From: Nitrosomonas communis
Lineage (GTDB): Bacteria > Pseudomonadota > Gammaproteobacteria > Burkholderiales > Nitrosomonadaceae
Direction of reading: 5' to 3'
NCBI RefSeq assembly: GCF_001007935.1
Contig: NZ_CP011451.1
Location: 3,720,001-3,784,000, forward strand
Length of the DNA stretch: 64,000 nucleotides
Numbering within the stretch: position 1 is the first letter of the stretch; each line of letters begins with the position of its first letter. The notes beneath the pieces were generated by a model. That model was not told where the DNA came from and searched no databases. It was given only the letters and a program-made list of their open reading frames with translations. This document shows, one piece after another, positions 1-9,087 of this stretch. Position numbers and translations under genes: made by a program.

Positions 1-1146
1 ATAGATGCCAATAATGTAGAACAAGAGCTAACGTTTCTCGGTTTGGCAGGGCTGATGGATCCACCTCGTGATGAGGTACCGGCAGCCGTTCGGGAATGTT
101 ATCAAGCCGGGATCAAACCTGTCATGATTACTGGCGATCATCCAGCGACGGCGCGTGCAATCGCAGAGCGAATTGGCTTAGTGCATGACCATGCCGACGT
201 TATCACGGGAAAACAGCTCGAACGCCTCACTGACGAGCAATTAAGCGGCCAGGTAAACCATACGCAAATTTATGCGCGAGTCTCACCGCAGCAGAAAATA
301 CGGCTAGTACAACTTTTACAGCAGCGTGGTGAGTATGTCGCTATGACCGGAGATGGGGTAAATGATGCCCCAGCTCTGAAAAAAGCGGATATCGGTATCG
401 CCATGGGTGAAAAAGGCACGGATGTTGCGCGAGAAGCTGCTGATATGGTGCTGATGGATGATAATTTTGCTACGATAGTACGTGCTATCCGTGAAGGACG
501 ACGGATTTATGACAATATTCGCAAGTTTATCAAGTATGCGATGACGGGTAACTCAGGCGAAATCTGGACATTGTTTCTGGCACCGATTCTCGGGTTGCCG
601 CTACCGCTGCTCCCTATACATATATTATGGATTAATCTGGTAACCGATGGTCTACCCGGTTTAGCATTGGGTCAAGAGAAAGCAGAAGAAAATATCATGC
701 AGCGTCCACCGCGCCATCCGCAGGAAAGTATTTTTGCACATGGTATGTGGCAACACATTTTATGGATCGGATTGTTGATTGGTGCCTTGTCATTGTTTAC
801 TCAAGCATGGGCTATTCAAAATAATATTGAAAACTGGCAGACAATGGTCTTTACCGTTCTAACGTTTTCGCAGTTGATCCACGTCTTGGCGGTCCGCTCG
901 GAAGCACAATCGTTGTTTACCATCGGCTGGTTAACAAATCCAGCCCTGATTGGCACTGTACTGCTAACCATTCTGTTGCAGTTAGGTGTAATTTATATTT
1001 CTGTGTTTAACAGCATCTTTAATACCGCGCCATTATCATTAGAAGAACTTCTATTCTGCTGCACAGTACCGTGGTTAGTATTACTTGCGGTCGAGGTGGA
1101 AAAATGGCTGGTACGGCACGGCATGATTTATCGTGACTCCAATTGA
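1..1146 (+). CDS. P-type cation-transporting ATPase, C-terminal part (5' end outside window)
   Basis: The reading frame is open from base 1, so this is the last ~380 residues of a larger protein. It holds the end of the P domain and the C-terminal membrane bundle of a P-type ATPase, which pumps cations across the inner membrane using ATP. Visible motifs are TGDHPATA (ATP-binding/P domain) and the hinge MTGDGVNDAPALKKADIGIAMG-type block at about residues 115-136, followed by several hydrophobic helices with NLVTDGLPGLALG. The helix content after the hinge and the 'NxxTDGxPxxALG' segment fit the P2A (Ca2+/Mn2+-type, PMR1-like) group rather than heavy-metal P1B pumps; substrate is inferred only. 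The phosphorylation site DKTG lies outside the window. Confidence 0.93.
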   Translation: MDANNVEQELTFLGLAGLMDPPRDEVPAAVRECYQAGIKPVMITGDHPATARAIAERIGLVHDHADVITGKQLERLTDEQLSGQVNHTQIYARVSPQQKIRLVQLLQQRGEYVAMTGDGVNDAPALKKADIGIAMGEKGTDVAREAADMVLMDDNFATIVRAIREGRRIYDNIRKFIKYAMTGNSGEIWTLFLAPILGLPLPLLPIHILWINLVTDGLPGLALGQEKAEENIMQRPPRHPQESIFAHGMWQHILWIGLLIGALSLFTQAWAIQNNIENWQTMVFTVLTFSQLIHVLAVRSEAQSLFTIGWLTNPALIGTVLLTILLQLGVIYISVFNSIFNTAPLSLEELLFCCTVPWLVLLAVEVEKWLVRHGMIYRDSN

Positions 1147-1214
1147 GGCTGTTTGTCTATATCAGGATGAGGCATGGTTTTTGGCTGATATCTCTTTCCC
1201 CAGGCAGTGTTTCG

Positions 1215-2189
1215 CTAGCGTTCAATTTCTGATCCTTTATGTAAATGATGGGCGCGCTGATAAGCCAGCGCTGCGAGGGCAAGATCCCCCAAAGCCAGAC
1301 CGCGAAATACAAAAGCAGTTTTCTCATCGTCAGAGCAGCGTCCAGTCATGTCATCATTAATCAGCCCTGCCAGATCACCACTCACTAGCTCGGGATCAAC
1401 CAAAGGTGTAGGCATTTGCGCTTCCTGCTCGATATCATCAATAATAATGCGATCAAACGCGGGCATACTGTCTGTTAACCACGAAGCAGCCAAGTCTACC
1501 ACTGCCGCAAATGCGCCTGGCTTCAGCCAGCGTGCGTCCAGAAAAGGTATAAGCTCGGGTGAGAGCGTGACAGTCGAGATTATCAGATCAGCATCTCTCA
1601 CCGCTTCCCTTGCACTCTTGCTGGTGATCGCCAATAGACCCAGCTTTTCTGCTGCCTGACATAAGGCTTCCCGATTTGTGCTTCCACGACCGAATACCCG
1701 AATTTCCCTTAAAGGAAACAAATCAGCAAAGGCCTGTAAATGGCTGCGTGCCTGAGTACCGTAACCGATAAATGCAGCGGTGGAAGCATCCATCCTTGCC
1801 AGCCGCTTGGCTGCCACTGCACTTAGCCCTGCTGTACGCACAGCCGTAATCCAGTTGCCATCCATGACAGCCAGCGGCAGACCTGTATCACTATCGAGCA
1901 GAATAACCAGTGAGTTAATGTCTGGCAGACCCCGCTGCCGATTACGTGGATTGAGAATAAGTGCCTTCACAGCCAGAAAAGGGGGATCATCAGCCGCAGA
2001 TAGCGTCGCCATCATATATCTTCCATCCGGTAGTGTAATAACAGCTTTCGGTGCATTCCAGACCTTGGATTGTTTGCGCCCCAGCAAAAGGTGTTCAATA
2101 CTTTCGATGACATCTTTGGTCGTGAGCGCCAGGCTCTCAAGCGTTTTGTGAGACAGATACCATAAGCTATCAGGATGTTCCATTCCCAT
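1215..2189 (-). CDS. Ornithine cyclodeaminase/mu-crystallin family protein
   Basis: 324 aa, the usual length of the OCD/mu-crystallin family of NAD(P)-dependent imine reductases and cyclodeaminases. The family core is visible: a substrate/nicotinamide segment DGNWITAVRTAGLSAVAAKRLAR near residues 108-130, then a Rossmann loop GYGTQARSHLQAF and the segment DADLIISTVT. Members deaminate ornithine to proline, reduce Delta1-pyrroline-2-carboxylate, or make siderophore precursors, so the exact substrate cannot be read. It is clearly less like classical ornithine cyclodeaminase than the second paralogue at 17841-18866 (no GDSPGKTEL block). Two candidate ATGs (2189 and 2183) lie close together. It is convergent with the ATPase and lies 83 bp downstream of trxC in the same direction. 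Confidence 0.85.
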   Translation of the reverse strand: MGMEHPDSLWYLSHKTLESLALTTKDVIESIEHLLLGRKQSKVWNAPKAVITLPDGRYMMATLSAADDPPFLAVKALILNPRNRQRGLPDINSLVILLDSDTGLPLAVMDGNWITAVRTAGLSAVAAKRLARMDASTAAFIGYGTQARSHLQAFADLFPLREIRVFGRGSTNREALCQAAEKLGLLAITSKSAREAVRDADLIISTVTLSPELIPFLDARWLKPGAFAAVVDLAASWLTDSMPAFDRIIIDDIEQEAQMPTPLVDPELVSGDLAGLINDDMTGRCSDDEKTAFVFRGLALGDLALAALAYQRAHHLHKGSEIER

Positions 2190-2272
2190 TACCCATTTTC
2201 ATTACCTGGAAACTTACCATAACTGGGCTACGGCAGGTACAAGCATATAAGCAATCTGAGGAAAAGGCCTTA

Positions 2273-2707
2273 TCAGCTATGACTCAGCGCCCATCGCACG
2301 ATATCTGCCATTCCCATCGCGCCCGACTGACGCGCCACCTCGCGGCCGTGGTGAAACAGTATCAGCGTCGGAATACTGCGGATACCAAACTGGGCGCCCA
2401 GCATTTGCTCAGCCTCAGTATTGACCTTGGCCAGGCGCACGTTGGGCTCAAGCTGGGTTGCAGCCTGAGTAAACTGAGGCGCCATCATTTTGCAGGGACC
2501 ACACCACGGCGCCCAGAAATCGATCAATAACGGAATATCATTATGGTTAACATGCTGTTGAAAGTTGGATCCAGTCAATGCCACCGGATGACCATCAAAT
2601 AGTGGCTGATGACATTTACCGCAATTCGGCGCTTCGCTCAGTCGCACAGAAGGAATGCGATTGATGGCATCGCACTGTGGACAAACAATATGCATAGATT
2701 CGTTCAT
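2273..2707 (-). CDS. trxC: Thioredoxin 2 (zinc-containing thioredoxin TrxC)
   Basis: 144 aa. An N-terminal zinc ribbon with two CxxC pairs (Cys9/Cys12 and Cys29/Cys32) precedes a thioredoxin fold whose active site is WCGPC (Cys69/Cys72) and whose cis-proline segment is RSIPTL. This architecture is diagnostic of TrxC, a cytoplasmic disulfide reductase fed by thioredoxin reductase and often induced by oxidative stress. A good ribosome site (AGGA, 7 bp before the ATG) supports the start. A palindrome-ended repeat (2745-2847) lies immediately upstream, inside what should be the promoter region. Confidence 0.95.
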   Translation of the reverse strand: MNESMHIVCPQCDAINRIPSVRLSEAPNCGKCHQPLFDGHPVALTGSNFQQHVNHNDIPLLIDFWAPWCGPCKMMAPQFTQAATQLEPNVRLAKVNTEAEQMLGAQFGIRSIPTLILFHHGREVARQSGAMGMADIVRWALSHS

Positions 2708-2744
2708 TATATTTTCCTAATCAAAGATGAGAGTTCTCCCTCTT

Positions 2745-2847
2745 ATTCCATTTCTAGATCAAAGCTGACTTTGCCGGCTTCATCTTGTCGTATTATTGAT
2801 ACTGTCTGCGGTTCGCCTTCGCGTCATGTTTGATCTGGAAATGGAAT
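2745..2847 (-). repeat. ~103-bp palindrome-ended repeat (family A), copy 1, reverse orientation
   Basis: Ends match the family's terminal inverted repeat (consensus ATTCCATTTCCAAATCAAA and its complement), and the core is the reverse complement of the forward copies (e.g. 6106-6207). It sits between the S10 peptidase end and the trxC start, 38 bp upstream of the trxC ATG. No transposase is encoded. Confidence 0.9.
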
Positions 2848-2908
2848 TAGCCAGATCACGCTCAGATCAGCACCCATACATCATCTGGTCAACTGCTAAG
2901 GTAAGCAA

Positions 2909-4525
2909 CTATGGCTTCAGTTTGTAGAACTGTAGCGCATCCTCGAACATGCTATCAAGTGTCTTCTGATGTAAGTAAGGCATGTGTCCACCATGATAGA
3001 CTTTGAGCTGGATGTTATGATTCATCATCGGTTCCAGCGCCAGTTGCTTGATTATCATCTCGGTGGCATAGTATGGGGTAACCAGATCGAACACGCCATG
3101 CATAATCTGCGTGCGCATAGCAGGATTCAGGCTCATGGCCTTCTTCAGATCTGAAAGGGCTTCAGCAAAGCCTTGCTGTCCGCGAATTCCGGATCGCCAA
3201 TTCCAAGATTGATATACCTCTTCATTTAACAGCAGAAAGGGTATATCAGTTTTAAAATTGAGGCGATCGCGGACATAATGGTTAAAAGCTGCCGTCAGAG
3301 GCGCATTGAGCCGCTGGAGATAGAAATCACTGCCAGTAATCAGAGATTTTGCTGGCTCCGGATCAACCAAGGTAATTGATCCATCATATAAACTCAGCAC
3401 ACGGCGCTGCTCGGCGAGCAGCGCCTTGGCAAAACGCGCGGGAGGCACACGTCCCATCTCACGTAACAGGATATCCTTATCCAAGCCGATCAATTTACTG
3501 ATTTGCTTGAGCCAATCCTGTTCGAACGAACCTGTGGCCAGTCCGCCAAGATAGTCGGTCAAGGCAGCACGCTCCACTTCCGCTAGCGAAGAACGGGGAT
3601 CACCCGCCCGGTAGGGTATCTTGTTACTACGCTCATGGACTGCCGCAACCGCTGCGTAACTCGGCAATAAGGACACCCATGGCCACAGGCTGCGCTCATT
3701 CCCCCAGATAAAACTAAAGTCCAGTACTGGCGAAATCAGGATCAAACCAGTTGGTGCAATACTAAACTGGGATTGCAGCCGTCTAGAGAGACGTGCAACT
3801 CGGAATCCACCATAACTCTCACCAATTAAATAAACGGGTGACAGCCAGCGATTTTCCTTAGTCAGATAGGCACGAATAAAACGAGATAGCGAAACCGTAT
3901 CTTCCTCAATTCCCCAAGCTTTCGCTCGCGGATAGGTATGGCCGGAAGATTCCGATTTCCACTTATCTTCACCTTCTCTCTTGCTGCTTTTGTCATACCG
4001 CAATTCTCGGCTATAACCCGTGCCTACAGGATCAACAAAAACCAGATCAGTAAAAGCCAGCCAGCTTTTCGGGTTGTCCACGATCTGAGCCGGCATCGGA
4101 GGTACTGTACCATCTGCATTGAACATGACGCGCTGTGGTCCGAGCGCACCAAGGTGGAGATACGCGGAAGCGGCACCAGGGCCGCCATTAAATACAAAGG
4201 TAAGCGGTCGGGAACGCCCCCCCTGTTGCTCCATCGTGTAGGCAATATAGAAAATCTGACCCATAGGTTTTGATGGTTTATCATAAACCGTAATCGATGC
4301 AGCAGTCGCTTTATAGTTGAATTTTGCATCCCCTGCCTGAAAGGTATGCGAGGTAATCGAACGATTGGATGGATCAAGCGCTTCCGACTCACTGACAGGT
4401 TTTGCTTGTACCTGAGCCTTCTCTGGTACATCTGTCCCAATCGCAACTTGCGGCAAACAAAGCCAGATGGTAACGAGTATTCCTATTATGCGCGGATCCT
4501 GAACAAACTTTTTTCTCACCTGCAT
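2909..4525 (-). CDS. Secreted S10-family serine carboxypeptidase-like protein
   Basis: 538 aa from the ATG at 4525; GAGG six bases upstream supports that start over an in-frame TTG at 4537. The N-terminus is basic followed by a hydrophobic stretch (ILVTIWLCLPQVAIG), a likely signal peptide, so the product is periplasmic or exported. Family signatures of peptidase S10 are present: FNGGPGAAS (oxyanion region, about residue 115), the nucleophile motif IGESYGG (about residue 235), an Asp in HGVFDLVTP (about 478) and the His in YHGGHMPYLH (about 513). S10 enzymes remove C-terminal residues from peptides at acidic pH; bacterial members are mostly uncharacterised. It may form a loose cell-envelope proteolysis neighbourhood with the adjacent HtrA protease, transcribed the same way with a 48-bp gap. 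Confidence 0.9.
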   Translation of the reverse strand: MQVRKKFVQDPRIIGILVTIWLCLPQVAIGTDVPEKAQVQAKPVSESEALDPSNRSITSHTFQAGDAKFNYKATAASITVYDKPSKPMGQIFYIAYTMEQQGGRSRPLTFVFNGGPGAASAYLHLGALGPQRVMFNADGTVPPMPAQIVDNPKSWLAFTDLVFVDPVGTGYSRELRYDKSSKREGEDKWKSESSGHTYPRAKAWGIEEDTVSLSRFIRAYLTKENRWLSPVYLIGESYGGFRVARLSRRLQSQFSIAPTGLILISPVLDFSFIWGNERSLWPWVSLLPSYAAVAAVHERSNKIPYRAGDPRSSLAEVERAALTDYLGGLATGSFEQDWLKQISKLIGLDKDILLREMGRVPPARFAKALLAEQRRVLSLYDGSITLVDPEPAKSLITGSDFYLQRLNAPLTAAFNHYVRDRLNFKTDIPFLLLNEEVYQSWNWRSGIRGQQGFAEALSDLKKAMSLNPAMRTQIMHGVFDLVTPYYATEMIIKQLALEPMMNHNIQLKVYHGGHMPYLHQKTLDSMFEDALQFYKLKP

Positions 4526-4573
4526 TTCCTTCCTCAAGCGCTAAATTGACGGCCACCTGCATGTCTTAATTGA

Positions 4574-6040
4574 TTACCAACTCAACACGACAAAACGCTG
4601 CGTATCGCCTTCGCGGATAAGCAACAGTAGGCGTTTGTCACTATGGCTTTCCTTGATCGCTCGCTGGAACTCAGCGGTATTTTTCACTGCTTTGCGATTT
4701 ACCTGCAGGATAATCGTGCCTGGCTTGATTCCCGACATGGCCGCTACAGAGCCGGGCCGAACTTCTGTGACAATTACGCCTTCGCCGGCTGTGGCACCAA
4801 ATTGCTCTGCCAGTTGCGGCGTCAATGTCTGCACTGTCAGACCAATATCTTCGGCACGCTGCGACGTTTGTTCGGTAGGCTGTTTCTCCTTGGTGAGTTT
4901 ACCGATCTCAACTTCTACGTTTTTTTTCTTGCCATTCCGTAGAATAGTTAGCTCTACGGTAGTGCCAGGGGCAAGGAATGCCACCTGGTTACGAAAACTT
5001 CCTACATCTTTAACCAGCTCGCCCTGGAAGCGTTCAATGATATCGCCCTGCAGTAGACCTGCTTTCTCTGCGGGAGAATGCTTACTGACTTGCGCAACAA
5101 GAATTCCTTGCGATGCCTCAATTCCAAACGATTCCGCCAGGTCAGATGTTAGTTGCTGAATGACGATACCCAAATAACCACGCGTAACTTCGCCATGTTC
5201 AATGAGTTGAGTAGTAATTGCCTTGGCGAGATTACTCGGGATAGCAAAACCTACGCCCATGTATCCTCCACTGCGACTAAAAATGGCCGTATTGATGCCT
5301 ACTACCTCACCATCTAAATTGACTAAAGGACCACCTGAGTTACCTGGATTGATAGCTGCATCAGTCTGAATGAAATCTTCGTAATCATTGATGCCAAGAC
5401 TGGTTCTCCCTTTAGCGCTGACTACGCCTACGGTCAATGTATGGCTAAGACCGAAGGGATTACCAATCGCCACCACCCACTCACCGACCTCAAGCTTAGA
5501 AGAATCAGCCAGAGTAAGCGCAGGATAGCCGCGCGCATTAATCTCGATCACCGCAATATCAGATTGTGGATCACGGCCGGTGACCTCGGCCACGAATTGG
5601 CGACCATCTTGAAATTCAACTCTGATTTTGTCGGCATTTTCTACCACGTGGTTGTTCGTCAGAATATAAGTTTTGTCAGATAACAGGGATCGGGTTTCAA
5701 AAACGAAGCCCGATCCCTGCTCCATAATGCGGCGTTCTTCTTGTGGCTGGTCAGAATACGGGCTGCTTGGGATGCCTGGGAGTTTACCACCAAAAAAGCG
5801 TTTAAAAAAATCATCACTAAACGGCCACTCATCATCAAATTGTGGAAAAAATGGCGTAGCCTCTCTTGATGCTTTACCCTCTACCTGAATGAACACGACA
5901 GAAGGTGAAATGGCGCGCGCTACGGAAGCAAATGCTTTGCTAGTCTGCCGCAAATTTGCAATAGCATCTTCTTTCGCTTCACTAGGTAGAGCTATCAGCC
6001 ATGCCACACCCAATAACGAAACAATTAAGTTTTTTTTCAT
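4574..6040 (-). CDS. Periplasmic serine protease Do (HtrA/DegP/DegQ family)
   Basis: 488 aa from the ATG at 6040, which has GGAGG about 10 bp upstream; an upstream extension to 6091 lacks such a site and would precede the signal peptide. The signal peptide (MKKNLIVSLLGVAWLIALPSEA) leads to a trypsin-like domain with the triad His131 (TNNHVV), Asp161 (QSDIAV) and Ser235 (GNSGGPL), then two PDZ domains (about 290-370 and 395-480). DegP-family proteins degrade or refold misfolded periplasmic proteins. The first PDZ region begins RGYLGIVIQQL, typical of the family. The upstream spacer carries a family A repeat (6106-6207) where stress-responsive promoter elements would be expected; no sigma-E site was recognised. 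Confidence 0.95.
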   Translation of the reverse strand: MKKNLIVSLLGVAWLIALPSEAKEDAIANLRQTSKAFASVARAISPSVVFIQVEGKASREATPFFPQFDDEWPFSDDFFKRFFGGKLPGIPSSPYSDQPQEERRIMEQGSGFVFETRSLLSDKTYILTNNHVVENADKIRVEFQDGRQFVAEVTGRDPQSDIAVIEINARGYPALTLADSSKLEVGEWVVAIGNPFGLSHTLTVGVVSAKGRTSLGINDYEDFIQTDAAINPGNSGGPLVNLDGEVVGINTAIFSRSGGYMGVGFAIPSNLAKAITTQLIEHGEVTRGYLGIVIQQLTSDLAESFGIEASQGILVAQVSKHSPAEKAGLLQGDIIERFQGELVKDVGSFRNQVAFLAPGTTVELTILRNGKKKNVEVEIGKLTKEKQPTEQTSQRAEDIGLTVQTLTPQLAEQFGATAGEGVIVTEVRPGSVAAMSGIKPGTIILQVNRKAVKNTAEFQRAIKESHSDKRLLLLIREGDTQRFVVLSW

Positions 6041-6105
6041 AATACTAGAACCTCCTCTTAGATGGATGAGTGATCTATATAAATGAAACAACCATAAATA
6101 CCTTA

Positions 6106-6207
6106 ATCCCTTTCCAAATCAAAAATGACGCGAAGGCGAGCCGCAGACAATATCAATCATACGGCAAGGTGAAGCCGACAAGGTCATTTTTGATTTGGAA
6201 ATGGAAT
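6106..6207 (+). repeat. ~103-bp palindrome-ended repeat (family A), copy 2, forward
   Basis: The clearest copy: the inner parts of both ends are exactly complementary over TTTCCAAATCAAAAATGAC. The core GCGAAGGCGAGCCGCAGAC and CGGCAAGGTGAAGCCGAC is shared with the other forward copies. It lies 65 bp upstream of the htrA start. Confidence 0.92.
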
Positions 6208-6322
6208 TATTCATGAGAATCCGCTCCCACTATAAGATGTAATGGTTTGTAACTCGATTCCAGTCAGCACTCGCACCGAAATACTTGGTTAATTCGAAAT
6301 CAGGCGTCAAATCTTCTAAGGT

Positions 6323-7371
6323 TTAGGAGGATTCGAGTGTAATGCGTAGAAATTTTAAATTCCTGATCATTTGCTGCTTGAGCCGCTGGCGACCGATGCT
6401 GCGCTTCAAATTGTTGTCTTGAACTTGAGCAGTGGAAGCTCTATGTGTATAAAACAAGATAGAGCCATTACCGTACGGCATACAACCCAAGATCATATGA
6501 CTGGAGTTATATGAATGACCGACAAAGAATTGTCTGGTAATAATGACGGAGGCAGCATCAGTCGTTAACACCCTACGATGATTAAGAATTGCCGTAGGTC
6601 GATTTTGCACTTGCCGATTGAGCCAAAAAAATCGTTCTTCAGTATCGGCTGGCAATTGAGTCGGATAATTTAACCAGATCTTTTGTAAAGCTGGAGAAAA
6701 GTATGTCAGCAATTTACTGTTAGCCGCTGCTATGCGTAATTCGTCAGTAAGATTGATATTTGCTCGTTTGCGTGTGTAAGCTGCGACTCCAGCCAGGCCC
6801 TGCTTACTGTAAGCGTGCCAGCGCTGCCATAAAATCTGCCGGTAATGCTGCGATACACTTGCAACCAGGGCCGTTTCGTCAGCATCAGTTAATTTTTCCC
6901 TAAGAGAAACAAAGCCATCCATTTCCTCGGCAGACAAATTGAATTGATCACCCGCGGTCACTGCGAGCAAATTGCGGGCTTCATTGCTCTGTTCACGCAT
7001 AAAAATCAACCCCTGGAAAGCGTTTATACCGGATTGTGGGTATATTTCGCCCAGTGCTGAGGCATCTTGATTGACTGTCGCCACATCTTCACGATTGAAA
7101 AAAGCTGCCAGCTTTGCTGGAGGAAATGGAAAATACATACTCAGACCCATCATCAATTTTTTTGAGTGGTTGCTTCCCCTGTCTCAAACGGGACGATTTT
7201 ACCGCGCTCAAGATCAGCTACTTTATCCGGCTCAAGCTTAAGCATGGTAAAAATAGTATCTGCTGTGGGTATGAATTCCGCAATCTTCGTAGCAGACAAT
7301 AGCGGCATTTATCCAAGTAGAAACCACAAGAATAGAGCACGTATTGGATAACTAATGGCAGACTTACTCAT
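6323..7371 (-). pseudogene. Secreted protein of unknown function, broken by an in-frame stop and a frameshift at a 7-A run
   Basis: Reading leftwards, an ATG at 7371 with an AGGGA ribosome site opens a signal-peptide-like sequence (basic start, then ALFLWFLLG) that meets TAA at 7309-7311. The same frame resumes at ATG 7308 for 51 codons (ending ...ETGEATTQKN, TGA 7153-7155). The body of the protein, 277 codons, continues in the -1 frame from 7156 to 6323. The junction is CAA AAA AAT TGA, a run of seven A. Restoring one A and one sense codon would give a ~348-residue exported protein. I do not recognise the family; the body is hydrophilic and has no motif I can name. A -1 slip at A-AAA-AAT is possible, but the extra stop in the signal peptide argues for simple decay. 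Confidence 0.7.
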
Positions 7372-7716
7372 TCATTATCCCTATATATTCAGTTGAGAAT
7401 TCGCGATTTTAAATGCTCGCCACATCTTTGCGCATTCCAGATCATTCACATCGAGTTGTTATCTATCAACAATTTGTCTGCCGATTTGCTGTTTAATCAG
7501 CTACTTATTATTGCACCGATAGACAAAGCTTTAACTATCCAACTAGATTAATAGCTAAAGTTAGCGCACGAGTGCCACACCTAAAATGGGAACTTCAAAC
7601 ACCAAAATAGAAGCAGCAATCAAAATAATTTCGCACTTGATTACATTATGATACTAAGAAATAACATTCAGACAGGCAATAATGCATTTGTATACAATTT
7701 TATTCCTCAGCATCTA

Positions 7717-7819
7717 CTTCTATTTCTACATCAAAACTGATTTTGTCAGCTTCACCTTGCCGTATGATGGATGCTGTCTGCGGCTCGCCTTCATGTCATT
7801 TTTGATTTGGAAAGAGAAT
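7717..7819 (-). repeat. ~103-bp palindrome-ended repeat (family A), copy 3, reverse
   Basis: Core reads TTGTCAGCTTCACCTTGCCG then CTGTCTGCGGCTCGCCTTCA, the reverse complement of the forward copies. Its outer ends are the most degraded of the full-length copies (CTTCTATTTCTACATC on the left, GGAAAGAGAATA on the right), which suggests an older insertion. Confidence 0.85.
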
Positions 7820-8038
7820 AAAATCTCTTGGAAGGTAACAAATATATAATTTAAGTGTCGCCATCTGCATCAATGATTTGGTAAGAAAAAGATTTAACTA
7901 TCGGCCTAGGAAGTCGTGTTGGAGGACAATGAATTAAAGAAAAAAAAGTCGATTAACACATGAACATGAGCAATCATAACTTGACTCATGCATTAATCAA
8001 TGATTCTTGGAATTAGTTAAAAAGTTAGATGTAATGAT

Positions 8039-8227
8039 TTAAGGGCACCTCTAAAAATTCATATTTGCGAGCATCCGCTTCGCGGATTGCCTGCTTACCC
8101 CGTCTCGTCACAATACTTCGTTGTTCACAAAAAATGTTTCCTTACCTATCAGTTATATACTGCGTCAACATTTTTTGTTGTTCGCCTTGTCTTGTCTAGA
8201 ACTCTTAATTTTTAGAGGCGCCCTTAA
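8039..8227. repeat. 189-bp MITE-like element with 21-bp terminal inverted repeats (family B)
   Basis: Left end TTAAGGGCACCTCTAAAAATT (8039-8059) and right end AATTTTTAGAGGCGCCCTTAA (8207-8227) are complementary at 20 of 21 positions. The interior contains a smaller hairpin (GCATCCGCTTCGCGGATTGC). There is no coding capacity for a transposase, so it fits a non-autonomous miniature element. It ends 14 bp past the stop of the glycine-zipper gene and could end that gene's transcript. Confidence 0.8.
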
Positions 8228-8241
8228 GATTCTTCTGTCAA

Positions 8242-8607
8242 TCAGCAACGGCCTTTTTTTGCTTGACCAGGAGGGCAGTGATAACCACGGTCATAGTCAT
8301 AATGATTATATTGATGGCGAACACCACTAGGTGGCGCATTATAATACTGCCCCCCTGGGGGAGCGGCATAATATTGATTTCTACGTGACGCATGACGATG
8401 ATCATCATCTGTAGTAATCGCTGATCCTACCCCTGCACCCACAGCGCCACCGATAATCGCACCATTGCGGCCACCGATCTCATTACCCAGTGCTGCCCCA
8501 GCCGCTCCACCTAGCGCCCCACCGATGGCTGCATCAAGTGTGGAGTTATCTGCACTCGCTTCCACCGCTGCCAAGGCAAGTGCCAAGAGAAAGTATTTCA
8601 ATTTCAT
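8242..8607 (-). CDS. Small secreted glycine-zipper protein
   Basis: 121 aa. A signal peptide (MKLKYFLLALALAAVEASA) is followed by a Gly/Ala-rich segment from about residue 25 to 65 with repeated GxxxG patterns (IGGALGGAAGAALGNEIGG), the hallmark of glycine-zipper domains that insert into or line the outer membrane. The C-terminal third is rich in Tyr, Pro, His and Gly and ends CPPGQAKKGRC. Such proteins (OmpA-like or YMGG/Rick_17kDa-type glycine zippers) are envelope-associated and poorly understood. Function is not assigned. An AGGA ribosome site sits about 10 bp before the ATG. Confidence 0.8.
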   Translation of the reverse strand: MKLKYFLLALALAAVEASADNSTLDAAIGGALGGAAGAALGNEIGGRNGAIIGGAVGAGVGSAITTDDDHRHASRRNQYYAAPPGGQYYNAPPSGVRHQYNHYDYDRGYHCPPGQAKKGRC

Positions 8608-9087
8608 AGAATAAACGTCCTGTTTAAATTAAATTGATCTATATATTAAATAGCGTTGCTTGTCATCAAAACTTTAGAGAATATAACCTGATATCTCATC
8701 AAAGCATATTTCAATGCATATGGTATATGTTATTTGCGAATTATTAATGAATAAAATAACTGTTTATTCTGATCTATTATCATTTTAATGATAATTGAAT
8801 TGCAAGAATACCCGTCCTAAGCTGAACTGGTGATGAATGGGCGCTATGAGTATAATCATATAACAGATGACGTAGGCTTATCTGTCCGATTATGTATGCC
8901 CACTGAAAATTAGAATGAAGCACCAAATAAAAACCCTGATAATCATCGTAATGTGGTAGCAACGATTATCATTAACAAAATGATTGCATGGTTTAACGAG
9001 CCGACTCTATTAAATAAAGCCTCAACCTCTTTGAAAAAACTTATTTCAGATATCTAAGCAAATAAAATCTATCCTCCAACTATCATA
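8608..9087. other. 480-bp intergenic stretch
   Basis: AT-rich spacer between two leftward genes. A 60-codon minus-strand frame (8780-8962) has no similarity to anything I know and no clear ribosome site. It presumably includes the promoter of the glycine-zipper gene. No repeats seen. Confidence 0.5.

Larger units (their letters stand above)
7372..8241. other. 870-bp gene-free, AT-rich stretch with two repeats
   Basis: No open frame with a convincing start lies here. It contains a family A repeat (7717-7819) and a second, unrelated inverted-repeat element (8039-8227). The rest shows no motif I can name. Confidence 0.7.

Noticed and set aside
2743-2850. A TA or TTA target duplication flanking the family A repeats
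   Set aside because: Copy 1 shows TTA on both sides, but most other copies do not, so no duplication is claimed.
7153-7162. Programmed -1 frameshift at A-AAA-AAT as the normal mode of expression
   Set aside because: The geometry is right, but a second lesion (TAA in the signal peptide) makes a pseudogene the simpler reading.
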